12,699 nucleotides of DNA from DASRJX01 sp035649235 (GTDB lineage Bacteria > Acidobacteriota > Polarisedimenticolia > Gp22-AA2), in NCBI GenBank assembly GCA_035649235.1, contig DASRJX010000274.1:1-12699 (forward strand), in the 5' to 3' direction. Positions 1 to 6,575 of the stretch are shown in pieces. The notes under the pieces were generated by a model that was not told where the DNA came from, did not search any database, and worked only from the letters and a program-made list of their open reading frames with translations. Within the stretch, counting starts at the first letter, position 1. Every line of letters begins with the position of its first letter. Both the position numbers and the translations under genes were made by a program.

Positions 1-2
1 CC

Positions 3-1238
3 GTGACGGTCGCCACCGGCATCCCCTCCGCCGCCGGCAGCTGGCCGCGCAGCCAGGACGATCGGGGCTTCTCGATCACGCTCGTCAGCCCCACCGATAT
101 CTACCTCACGGGCAAGATGACGATGCGGATCGAGGCGATTATCCCCCGTGGCGACTCCATCGAGCAGGTCGATTTCTTCGTCGACGGGCGGCTCGCCTTC
201 ATCGACGTGCGCGAGCCCTATTCGCACGAGGTCGATTTCGGAGACGACATCCGGCGCCACGCGATCGAGGTCCGGGCGCTCACACACCAGGGACGGCGCG
301 CCAAGGTCTCCATCGTCAGCCGATCGGCCGACCTGAGCGAGGGCGCCAAGGGACGTGTGGAGACGCTGTCCGTCATGGTTCGGAACGCCGCCGGTCATCC
401 GGTGCAGGGGCTGTCCGTGGGGGACTTCCTGCTGCGGGAAAACGGAGCGCGTCAGCCGATCGTTCACTTCGAAGGGGGCGGGTCGCCATCGTCCCTGGCC
501 CTGATCCTTCTCCCCGGCGATCCCGTCCCCGCGCCCGACGTCATCGACCACCTGGCGTCTTTCCTGCGCGGGCTCCCGCACCACCACGCGGCCCTCGTCG
601 TCGGGGACGCGGCCCCCAAGGAGAAGGCGGAAGCGGCGCCGGAGAAGCCGGGAGCCGCCTTCTCCTACGATCTCGAATCCGTCGCCGCGGGGCTTCTGGC
701 GCGGGGGGAGCCGCCGTCTCTGCCGGCGGACGCGCTGCCGGCCCGCCTCCTGGCCGGCGCCGAGGCCCTCGGCTCCCGCCGCGGCGCCCGAGTGCTCTTC
801 ATCCTGGCCGCGGACGCGATCATCGCCTCCGCGGAGCCCGCGCCCGCGGACCCCGCCGCCGCGGCTCCACCGAAACCCGAAGCCAAGGCGCCGCATGGCA
901 CCGAGCCGCCGGAGCCCGGACCGCTCGAGCGGGCGCTGCAGGCGGCGCGCCAGGCCGGAGCCGTCCTGTACTGCGTGGCCCTCGGCCCGGATCCCGGGGT
1001 CCGGCCGGAGGGGCCGATCGAGAAGGCCGTGGCGGACAGCGGCGGGCGGTTCCTCCCGGCGGCCGGCCTACCGGAGCTAGAGCAGGCGCTGGCCACCGTG
1101 GACGAGGCGCTGCGGCACAGATACCTGATCAGCTACATGCCGGCCGATCCGGATCGTCCTGGCCTCAGGCCGGTGGAGGTCACGGTCCTGGTCGACGGTC
1201 TCTCGATCGAGGCGCCGCGCAGCCTGGCGTTTCCGTGA
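3..1238 (+). CDS. Secreted VWFA-related domain protein with Ig-like domain (5' partial)
   Basis: The frame is open to the left edge, so the GTG at 3 is probably not the real start and a signal peptide is likely missing. Residues about 23-107 look like an Ig-like beta-sandwich (ITLVSPTDIYLTG, then VDFFVDGRLAF). Residues 119-411 match the plan of the acidobacterial VWFA-related family (TIGR03436 type). They contain a 'V.DxxGxPVxGLxxxDFxLxENGxxQPI' stretch at 123-156 and end with YLISYMPADPDRPG (374-387) followed by an alternating beta tail. The usual metal-site motif DxSxS is absent: the equivalent strand reads LALILLPGDPV (165-175), so metal-dependent binding is doubtful. Two Ala/Pro/Glu-rich loops (203-217 and 276-306) look like linkers. 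Role unknown; an extracellular or periplasmic adhesion or scaffold role is inferred. It ends 38 bases before the end of a convergent gene. Confidence 0.75.
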   Translation: MTVATGIPSAAGSWPRSQDDRGFSITLVSPTDIYLTGKMTMRIEAIIPRGDSIEQVDFFVDGRLAFIDVREPYSHEVDFGDDIRRHAIEVRALTHQGRRAKVSIVSRSADLSEGAKGRVETLSVMVRNAAGHPVQGLSVGDFLLRENGARQPIVHFEGGGSPSSLALILLPGDPVPAPDVIDHLASFLRGLPHHHAALVVGDAAPKEKAEAAPEKPGAAFSYDLESVAAGLLARGEPPSLPADALPARLLAGAEALGSRRGARVLFILAADAIIASAEPAPADPAAAAPPKPEAKAPHGTEPPEPGPLERALQAARQAGAVLYCVALGPDPGVRPEGPIEKAVADSGGRFLPAAGLPELEQALATVDEALRHRYLISYMPADPDRPGLRPVEVTVLVDGLSIEAPRSLAFP

Positions 1239-1276
1239 GCCGTCCGAGGCCCGGAGATCCGTCGGAGCGTGCGCCT

Positions 1277-1498
1277 TCAGACGGGCGCGTCGGCCCCGGG
1301 CGTCTCCGTCGTATCGCTTCCCTCGCCCTTCAAGGGGCCGGGAAGCGGACGACGGACGACGAGGGGAGGCGGTCCGCCTTCGCGAGAGGCCCAGTTGATG
1401 GAGCGGCATTCCGCGAGCAGCTCGCAGCGGACGCATTCCTTCATCTTGTGGAGATTCGAGATGACGGTGCCGAAGCAATCCTTAGCGATACGAGTCAT
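1277..1498 (-). CDS. Small four-cysteine protein, 73 aa, function unknown
   Basis: This short gene reads from an ATG preceded by GGAG at a 6-base spacing. The N-terminal half carries all four cysteines: C8 in a CFGT motif, then C22-x2-C25-x5-C31 in KECVRCELLAECR. The layout resembles small proteins seen in several phyla with a CFGT start and a later C-x2-C-x5-C cluster, and it suggests binding of a metal or Fe-S cluster. That is inference from cysteine spacing, not a family match. The C-terminal half (residues 41-73) is Gly/Pro-rich and probably disordered. There is no signal peptide, so it should be cytoplasmic. It has its own promoter-like sequence and a strong leader hairpin, divergent from the TPR gene. 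The real protein might be shorter at the C-terminus only if the annotated stop is misread. Confidence 0.6.
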   Translation of the reverse strand: MTRIAKDCFGTVISNLHKMKECVRCELLAECRSINWASREGGPPPLVVRRPLPGPLKGEGSDTTETPGADAPV

Positions 1499-1528
1499 CG
1501 GTGACTCCGGATCCCCTGCGGCGCCCCC

Positions 1529-1550
1529 TCCGCCGGCGTCGGCCGGCGGA
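1529..1550 (-). promoter_or_regulatory. 5' leader stem-loop of the small cysteine protein gene
   Basis: A perfect 9-bp inverted repeat, TCCGCCGGC and GCCGGCGGA, encloses the tetraloop GTCG. It lies between the inferred transcription start of the minus-strand gene (about 1552) and its ribosome binding site, so the transcript would begin almost directly with this hairpin. It could stabilise the mRNA or act as an attenuator. There is no U-tract on either strand, so a simple intrinsic terminator is unlikely. Confidence 0.5.
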
Positions 1551-1558
1551 CAGAGAAT

Positions 1559-1586
1559 AATCTACCGGCAAACCGCCGCGAGTCAA
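1559..1586 (-). promoter_or_regulatory. Putative sigma70-type promoter for the small cysteine protein
   Basis: Read on the minus strand, TTGACT (1586-1581) is followed after 16 bases by TAGATT (1564-1559). These match five and four of six consensus positions respectively. The predicted start near 1552 gives a leader of about 53 bases that contains the hairpin at 1529-1550. The call rests on consensus match and position only. Confidence 0.4.
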
Positions 1587-1629
1587 CCTCGGTCGCGAGT
1601 GCGTGGTGGAATGTGCCACGACGCGCTCG

Positions 1630-1658
1630 TTGAAACACCCCAGTCCGTCGGCTATACT
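1630..1658 (+). promoter_or_regulatory. Sigma70-type promoter of the TPR/TolB-like/protease-barrel operon
   Basis: TTGAAA (1630-1635) and TATACT (1653-1658) are separated by exactly 17 bases, each differing from consensus at one position. In a GC-rich region this is a striking match. The predicted start near 1665 leaves a leader of about 52 bases before the ATG at 1718. A short inverted repeat, CGTGG (1602-1606) and CCACG (1616-1620), lies just upstream and could be an operator, but it is weak. Confidence 0.65.
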
Positions 1659-1717
1659 GACGGCCTCGTCCACCCCGGCGGTGCGCGGCGATCGGGCGCG
1701 GAAGGCGTACCTCCCAC

Positions 1718-2101
1718 ATGCACAGGCGTACTCGATCGCGCATCCTCGCATGGCTCGCGGCGCTGGGCCTCGCGGTCGCGCCCGCCCTCGCCATGTCGCC
1801 CCGCCGCCTCATGCAATTCGGCGTCGAAGCGGCCCAGCAGGGTCTCTGGCGTGAAGCTCTGTTCCGCTGGGAAAAAGCTGTGAAGGACGATCCCGAGAAT
1901 GCCCGCCTGCGCAACAACCTCGCGGTCGCCTACGAAAGCCTCGGCCGGCTCGAGGAGGCCGATCGGGAGTACCTCGAGGCGCTCCGCCTGGCGCCGGACA
2001 GTCGCGAGATCAAGGACAATCACGTTTCGTTCCGGAAGATGCACCCCGGGTTCCAAGGAGTGGAGAATGCCCCGGCCCAGCCTCCAGCGGCTCATCCGTA
2101 A
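1718..2101 (+). CDS. Exported two-TPR protein, 127 aa
   Basis: First gene of the operon. Residues 1-25 form a Sec signal peptide: an Arg-rich start, a hydrophobic core, and ALA before the likely cleavage site. Two tetratricopeptide repeats follow, about 29-62 and 63-96, with typical positions such as A..G....A...W..A....P and NLAVAYESLGRLEEA. The tail (97-127) is short and Pro/Ala-rich. There is no lipobox cysteine, so it should be a soluble periplasmic protein-interaction adaptor. A GGAAGG lies 12 bases before the ATG, which is rather far for a ribosome binding site. The gene overlaps the next by 35 bases, which implies translational coupling. A partner role for the downstream gene products is inferred from this arrangement only. 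Confidence 0.8.
   Translation: MHRRTRSRILAWLAALGLAVAPALAMSPRRLMQFGVEAAQQGLWREALFRWEKAVKDDPENARLRNNLAVAYESLGRLEEADREYLEALRLAPDSREIKDNHVSFRKMHPGFQGVENAPAQPPAAHP
2055..2060 (+). promoter_or_regulatory. Ribosome binding site that sets the start at 2067
   Basis: AAGGAG lies 6 bases before the ATG at 2067, inside the 3' end of the preceding gene. It favours this start over an in-frame ATG at 1899, which would add 56 Arg/Ser-rich residues and bury the signal peptide. Confidence 0.75.
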
Positions 2102-2777
2102 CCGCCGCGTCCTGCCGGCGCTGGGCCTGGCGCTCCTGGCCGCCTGGTCACAGGCGTTCGCGAAGAACGACGTCGTGCGGGTCACGCTCGCGGTCCCGGT
2201 GCCGGAGCGGATCGACATGACGGGCGTCCGGCGCATCCTGGTGACGCGCCTGGTCGTCGATCAGGAGGTCTCGGAGTTCGACCTGGGGAAGGAGGTCGTG
2301 ACGGCGATCCGACGCGACCTGCACCAGAGGGCCCGGCTCGACATGATCGACGTCGACCCACCGTCCCTCCCGGAGCAGCCTCTCCAGGAGCTCCTGGCCA
2401 ACACCGGCTTCTGGAGGCGGATGGCGGAGCAATACGAGGCGGACCTCATCATCACGGGACAGACGTCGTTCAAGGCGGCGGATCGGTCGGGCTACGTGCA
2501 GGTGGACGCGATCTCCCCCATCACCGGCCAGCGCGTGCGCCGCAGCCAGTTCGTGGAGCGTGAGGCGTTCATCCTCGACCTGCGGCTCTTTTTCCTGCGC
2601 GGCAGCACCGGGGAGCTCCTGGACGAGGACCACTTCAACGGCGAGGAAACCTACAGGGGCCACGGGACCGACCGGCTCGGCGGGATGTTCGATCTGTACG
2701 AGCAGATGGCCGAGGACATCCGGGGCATCGTGGCGCCCGGGTGGAGACAGGTGCAGCGCAACCTGTTCACGGAGTAG
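2067..2777 (+). CDS. Exported TolB-N/CsgG-like periplasmic protein, 236 aa
   Basis: Residues 1-32 are a Sec signal peptide ending in AFA. The mature protein alternates short strands and helices: RRILVTRLVVDQ (55-66), a helix with EVVTAIRRDLHQ, then YEADLIITGQTSF (123-135). This pattern resembles TolB N-terminal or CsgG/FlgO-type domains, in which a conserved 'D.vi.G' strand follows a helix. The resemblance is to fold and pattern, so the family is not certain. The C-terminal half has paired strands (SGYVQVDAISPITGQRV, then FILDLRLFFLRG) and a helix near 205-222. There is no lipobox. It overlaps the TPR gene by 35 bases, and its stop codon overlaps the ribosome binding site of the next gene, so the three are almost certainly translated together. 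A periplasmic partner of the following protease-barrel protein is the best inference. Confidence 0.75.
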   Translation: MPRPSLQRLIRNRRVLPALGLALLAAWSQAFAKNDVVRVTLAVPVPERIDMTGVRRILVTRLVVDQEVSEFDLGKEVVTAIRRDLHQRARLDMIDVDPPSLPEQPLQELLANTGFWRRMAEQYEADLIITGQTSFKAADRSGYVQVDAISPITGQRVRRSQFVEREAFILDLRLFFLRGSTGELLDEDHFNGEETYRGHGTDRLGGMFDLYEQMAEDIRGIVAPGWRQVQRNLFTE

Positions 2778-2781
2778 GAGG
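2776..2781 (+). promoter_or_regulatory. Ribosome binding site that sets the GTG start at 2786
   Basis: A perfect AGGAGG overlaps the stop codon of the preceding gene and lies 4 bases before the GTG at 2786. This GTG gives a clean signal peptide. The in-frame ATG at 2741 would add 15 polar residues ahead of it and has no comparable site. Confidence 0.75.
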
Positions 2782-2785
2782 CCGG

Positions 2786-5700
2786 GTGCGCGCGAGAACC
2801 CTCCCGGTCCTGTTGGTCGCGGCGCTCCTCCTGCTGCCCTCCCCGCTCTTCGGATTCGGCAAGAACAAGATCATCTACAAGAACTTCAACTGGAAGATCT
2901 ACAGCTCGCCGCACTTCGACGTCTACTACTACCCCGAGGAGGAACGGCAGCTCGAGCAGATCGTCTCCTACGCCGAGTCGCAGTACACGCGCCTGTCTCA
3001 GATACTCGACCACGAGATCAAGTTCCGCATCAACCTCATCGTCTACCGGACCCACATGGAGTTCGAGCAGACGAACATCTCGCTCGGCTTCATCCCGGAG
3101 TACGTCGCCGCGTTCTCCGAGCCGCTCGCGGACCGGATGGTGGTCCCGATCGACATGCCGCCCGACGAACTCTACGCCCTGTTCGGGCACGAGCTGGCCC
3201 ACGTCTTCCAGTTCAGCATCCTGTTCCAGGAGTCGATCTCGCGCGCCTTCCGCGCCAACACGCCGGGCTGGGTCATGGAAGGGATGGCCAGCTACCTCGC
3301 CCAGGACGAGTCGAGCCTCGACAAGATGATCATCCGCGACGCCGTGATCTACGGCCTCATCCCGCCTATCCACAGGGTGCAGGTGACCAACTTCCTGACC
3401 TACCGCTTCGGCAACGCGGCCTTCAGCTTCATCGAGGAGAAGTACGGCCAGGAGGGCGTGCGGACCTTCATCTCCGAGTTCCGCAAGAGCCTGCTGCAGA
3501 ACAACATCGACAAGCCGATCCAGGACGCCTTCGCCATCGACGGGGACGAGTTCGACCGGCAGTTCAAGAAGTATCTCCAGAAGAAATACCTGCCGATCCT
3601 CCTGGAGAAGAAGGAGCCCCAGGACTACGGCCGCGAGATCGCCCGCAAGAAGACGGGCCAGGAGGACGTCGTCAACTTCTCACCGGCGCTCTCCCCTTCC
3701 GGTGAATTGCTCGCGGTCATGACCACGCGCTGGGGGGACCTCGACGTCGCCATCCTGTCCGCCAGGGACGGCAAGGTCATGCGTCCCCTCACCAAGGGCT
3801 TCACCAACGAGTATGAGAGCCTCGTCTACGGCGCCTTCCAGGGGAAGAAAGACCTCACCTGGTCCCCGGACGGTGAGCGCGTCGCCTTCTTCGCCCGCAA
3901 GGAGAACGAGCGGATCCTCCTCATCCACAACGCCCTCACCGGCGATCTCGAGCGGACCGTCGTCATCCCGGGCATCGACGACGAGCTGTCGCCGTCCTGG
4001 TCGCCCGATCCGGCGGTCATCGCCTTCGAGGGGGTCAAGGACGGGGTCACCGACATCTTCTCTTACAACCTCGACACGCGCGACATCCGCAATCTGACCC
4101 AGGATCCCTTCTTCGACAGCAACCCCGGCTGGTCGCCGGACGGCAAGCAGATCCTCTACAACCGCCGCATCGGACCGTACACCAAGGTCTTCCTGGTCGA
4201 CGCCTCCGATCCGTCGCGCAAGATCCAGCTCACCTTCGGAGACAGCGACGATCTGCAGCCCGCCTTCTCGCGCAACGGCAAGACGGCCTTCTACACCAGC
4301 GACGCCGACGGCGGCATCTACAACCTCCACAGGCTGGACCTCGAGTCCGGCGACCTCGAGCGGCTCACCAGCCTGTCCGGGGGAGCCTTCACGCCGCTGG
4401 AGATGCCCGACGAGGGCGGGGTCGCGCCTCTCGCCTTCGCCGCCTACACCGAGGGACGGATGCGCCTCTACCGCATGGACCCGCACGAGCCGGAGGCGGT
4501 CCAGCGGGCGGCCGATCAGGCCCGGGAGCCGGCCGACCTCCAGGCGTTCGAGCCGCCTCTCCGGCTGTCGCTCGACGAGGCGGCCAAGAAGCCGTACGAC
4601 AAGATCCACTTCCACCTCGAGAATGCCCCGTCGGTCCTGGTCGGCGTGGCGGATGACGGGACGCTGCTCGGCAACGCGACCTTCCTGCTCTCGGATCTCC
4701 TGGGCGACCAGCGAATGTTCTTCGACCTCCAGACGGTCTCGACCTATTCGAACTTCTACTTCCAGTACCTGAACCTGAAGCGCCGGCTCAACTACGGCGC
4801 CTTCTTCCGCGACTACCGCGACTACTACGTGACGCTGGACGCGTCGGGGTCGCTCAACACCCGCCAATCGACGAGCGTCACGGGGGCCGGCTTCAACATC
4901 AGCTACCCCTTCAACCGCTGGTACCGCATCGGGGCCTCCACTGGCTATTTCAAGCGCAGCATCGACCGCCCCTACGCGACCCTGACCGGGACCGAGTTCG
5001 CCTCGCTCGACGAGAACTTCCCCTATATCGGGTGGACCCTCAACGGCGACACGACCCGGTTCAAGGAGTTCGGGCCGTACCACGGCCAGCGGTTCCAGAT
5101 CGGCCAGCAGTGGGCTCCCACCCTGAACGTCTCGGGCGATACGGAGCTGTTCACCACCGGCCCCTTCCTCAACAGCACGCTCGACTACCGCCTGTACCGG
5201 CGGGCCACGGCGCGCTCGCTCTTCGCCCTGCGGCTGTCGTCCTACATCAGCCAGGGGGACGGCTACAGCGTCTATTCGGTCGGCGGGCTGAACTACCTGC
5301 GCGGCTACGACTTCCGCGAGCTGTACGGCAGCCGCGTGGCGTTCCTCAACATGGAGTTCCGCTTCCCACTCGTGGACGCGCTGGTGTTCCCGATCGGCAT
5401 CCTGCGGGACCTCCGCGGGTTCTTCTTCATGGACGTCGGCACCGCGTGGTTCTCCGGCGGCGATTTCGCGCACCCGGTCCTGGGCTTCGAGCTGACGGGC
5501 TCGAACAACGGCGTCCTCGACCCGAACAGCGTGGTCATCGACTCAGCGACCGGCGGCTTCATACGCCGCAAGTACGACTTCTGGGACTCGGAGAACGACG
5601 AGCTGGGGGACGGCCGCGGCTCCTACGGGTTCGGCTTCAACGTCTTCCTGGGACCGTTCCAGCTCACCTGGTCCTTCGCCCGGCAGCTCGACAACACCGT

Positions 5701-5812
5701 CGAGGTGTGCGAGACGGCGGGCGCCGTATTGGGGTGCGACATCATCCGGATCGAGGACCCGTTCCAGGAGGACGGCACCGTCAGCCAGTTCTACATCGCG
5801 ACCGACTTCTAG
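2786..5812 (+). CDS. Outer-membrane fusion: gluzincin peptidase, PD40 beta-propeller and Omp85-like barrel, 1008 aa
   Basis: Residues 1-23 are a Sec signal peptide. Residues about 25-290 form a peptidase-MA-like gluzincin domain (PF13485 type). It opens with WKIYSSPHFDVYYYP and carries HELAH (H135, E136, H139), with the third zinc ligand E165 in WVMEGMASYLA, so all expected zinc-site and catalytic residues are present. Residues about 296-570 hold five TolB/PD40 propeller repeats (for example LTWSPDGERVAFFAR, SNPGWSPDGKQILYNR). Residues about 605-1008 are rich in alternating strands and include LRGYDF (838-843), matching the conserved L6-type RGY motif of Omp85/BamA barrels. The chain ends in Phe, as expected for a BAM-recognised barrel. 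No POTRA domains are seen. The likely topology is barrel in the outer membrane with protease and propeller in the periplasm. Substrate unknown; surface-protein processing or export is inferred. Last gene of a three-gene operon. Confidence 0.85.
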   Translation: MRARTLPVLLVAALLLLPSPLFGFGKNKIIYKNFNWKIYSSPHFDVYYYPEEERQLEQIVSYAESQYTRLSQILDHEIKFRINLIVYRTHMEFEQTNISLGFIPEYVAAFSEPLADRMVVPIDMPPDELYALFGHELAHVFQFSILFQESISRAFRANTPGWVMEGMASYLAQDESSLDKMIIRDAVIYGLIPPIHRVQVTNFLTYRFGNAAFSFIEEKYGQEGVRTFISEFRKSLLQNNIDKPIQDAFAIDGDEFDRQFKKYLQKKYLPILLEKKEPQDYGREIARKKTGQEDVVNFSPALSPSGELLAVMTTRWGDLDVAILSARDGKVMRPLTKGFTNEYESLVYGAFQGKKDLTWSPDGERVAFFARKENERILLIHNALTGDLERTVVIPGIDDELSPSWSPDPAVIAFEGVKDGVTDIFSYNLDTRDIRNLTQDPFFDSNPGWSPDGKQILYNRRIGPYTKVFLVDASDPSRKIQLTFGDSDDLQPAFSRNGKTAFYTSDADGGIYNLHRLDLESGDLERLTSLSGGAFTPLEMPDEGGVAPLAFAAYTEGRMRLYRMDPHEPEAVQRAADQAREPADLQAFEPPLRLSLDEAAKKPYDKIHFHLENAPSVLVGVADDGTLLGNATFLLSDLLGDQRMFFDLQTVSTYSNFYFQYLNLKRRLNYGAFFRDYRDYYVTLDASGSLNTRQSTSVTGAGFNISYPFNRWYRIGASTGYFKRSIDRPYATLTGTEFASLDENFPYIGWTLNGDTTRFKEFGPYHGQRFQIGQQWAPTLNVSGDTELFTTGPFLNSTLDYRLYRRATARSLFALRLSSYISQGDGYSVYSVGGLNYLRGYDFRELYGSRVAFLNMEFRFPLVDALVFPIGILRDLRGFFFMDVGTAWFSGGDFAHPVLGFELTGSNNGVLDPNSVVIDSATGGFIRRKYDFWDSENDELGDGRGSYGFGFNVFLGPFQLTWSFARQLDNTVEVCETAGAVLGCDIIRIEDPFQEDGTVSQFYIATDF

Positions 5813-5853
5813 CGCGCCAGGACCTAGCGCGACCGGCGCGACGCCCCATCAGA

Positions 5854-5882
5854 TCAGGAGGTAGTCCAGGGACACCTCCTGA
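5854..5882 (+). terminator. Stem-loop downstream of the protease-barrel gene, possible terminator
   Basis: Nine bases TCAGGAGGT (5854-5862) pair with ACCTCCTGA (5874-5882). An inner GTC/GAC pairing continues after a one-base bulge, leaving the loop CAGG. It lies 41 bases after the stop at 5812 and before the next promoter, as expected for a transcript end. No U-tract follows, so intrinsic termination would be weak. The arms are a consensus Shine-Dalgarno and its complement, so it could instead be a decoy or RNA-stability element. Confidence 0.45.
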
Positions 5883-5910
5883 AAACCCCGCAGGCCGCGC
5901 ACTCTTTTCC

Positions 5911-5939
5911 TTGACCGTCGACCGATCCGATCGTATATG
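5911..5939 (+). promoter_or_regulatory. Sigma70-type promoter of the secreted protease unit
   Basis: TTGACC (5911-5916) and TATATG (5934-5939) are spaced by exactly 17 bases. The predicted start near 5946 gives a leader of about 90 bases before the ATG at 6036. That leader contains a run of eight G (6007-6014). Because the -10 would fall on the in-frame ATG at 5937, that earlier start is unlikely to be used. Confidence 0.6.
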
Positions 5940-6035
5940 GGGGCGCGGAGTTGCGTCACTGTCACACCCGCTGTCCATCTCGACCGGACCGAGTTACCTG
6001 TCGCCTGGGGGGGGTGTAACACGGCTCGTCGATCG

Positions 6036-6575
6036 ATGTTCCCGATCCTCATTCTGCCCGTAGCGCTCGCTTGGCCCCTGCTCTCGGGGCTTGCCGGCGG
6101 GGCGCCCGGCCCGACTCCGCCTCCAGGAGGCGGGCTCGAGTCGCGACCGTCCGCACGAGCGACGGTCGAGCCGCTGCCTCCGCTCGGCGTGACGGTCGAG
6201 CTGGCGTCGCTCCAGAAGAACCCGCGTGGCGGCGTCGCCTCGCTCCTCCTCAAGGTGGACGCGATCGGACCCGTCGCCTCCTGCGTCGTCACCGCCCGCG
6301 TCCCCGGCAATCTCGTGTTCGCGGATGGCAGCCAGGTCAGGACCTGGGACGTCGATCTGGCGACAGCCGGCACGCGCTCCATCCCGGTGGACGTGATCGT
6401 CCCGAAGGACGGGACATACGTCATCTCCGTCGACGTCGAAGGCACAGCGGCGGAGAGGCCGATCCGGCGCGGCGTGGCCCACAAGCTCCTGGTCGGCGTC
6501 CGGGAGACGCCGCGCAAGGCCAAGGACGGAGCGATCGAGTACCCGGCCGTCACGACCACGGAGCCCCAACCATGA
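6036..6575 (+). CDS. Small exported beta-rich protein, 179 aa, function unknown
   Basis: The start at 6036 is chosen because it opens directly into a signal peptide (residues 1-20, ending LSGLA) and lies downstream of the promoter. No clear ribosome binding site precedes it; only the G run about 21 bases away is purine-rich. After a Pro/Gly-rich linker (24-50), residues about 51-156 form an alternating-strand domain (GVTVELAS, ASLLLKVDAIG, CVVTARVPGNLVF, TYVISVDVEG) that looks like an Ig or fibronectin-type beta-sandwich. I do not recognise the family. It ends in ATGA overlap with the start of the following protease, so the two are translationally coupled. A chaperone, inhibitor or co-secreted partner of that protease is a reasonable guess from this coupling only. 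Confidence 0.65.
   Translation: MFPILILPVALAWPLLSGLAGGAPGPTPPPGGGLESRPSARATVEPLPPLGVTVELASLQKNPRGGVASLLLKVDAIGPVASCVVTARVPGNLVFADGSQVRTWDVDLATAGTRSIPVDVIVPKDGTYVISVDVEGTAAERPIRRGVAHKLLVGVRETPRKAKDGAIEYPAVTTTEPQP

Noticed and set aside
1602..1620. CGTGG/CCACG inverted repeat upstream of the operon promoter as an operator
   Set aside because: Only five bases pair around a nine-base centre. It is mentioned with the promoter but is too weak to call a binding site.
1899..2066. Upstream extension of the TolB-N-like protein to an earlier ATG
   Set aside because: It adds Ser/Arg-rich residues that are an out-of-frame reading of the TPR gene. The ATG at 2067 has AAGGAG at 6 bases and opens into a signal peptide.
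2741..2785. ATG start for the protease-barrel protein 15 codons upstream
   Set aside because: It lies inside the previous gene, has no ribosome binding site and would displace the signal peptide. The GTG at 2786 has AGGAGG.
3680..5473. Long open frame on the minus strand (597 codons) inside the protease-barrel gene
   Set aside because: Composition is Glu/Val/Arg-biased as expected for an antisense shadow. No domain, and the opposite strand is clearly coding.
5809..5833. Repeated CTAGCGCG just after the protease-barrel stop
   Set aside because: There are only two copies of 8 bases with no further structure, which is likely chance in this composition.
6007..6014. Run of eight G in the leader of the 179-residue gene as a phase-variation tract
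   Set aside because: It is outside the coding region and outside the promoter spacer, short, and in a GC-rich genome, so there is no basis for calling it a switch.
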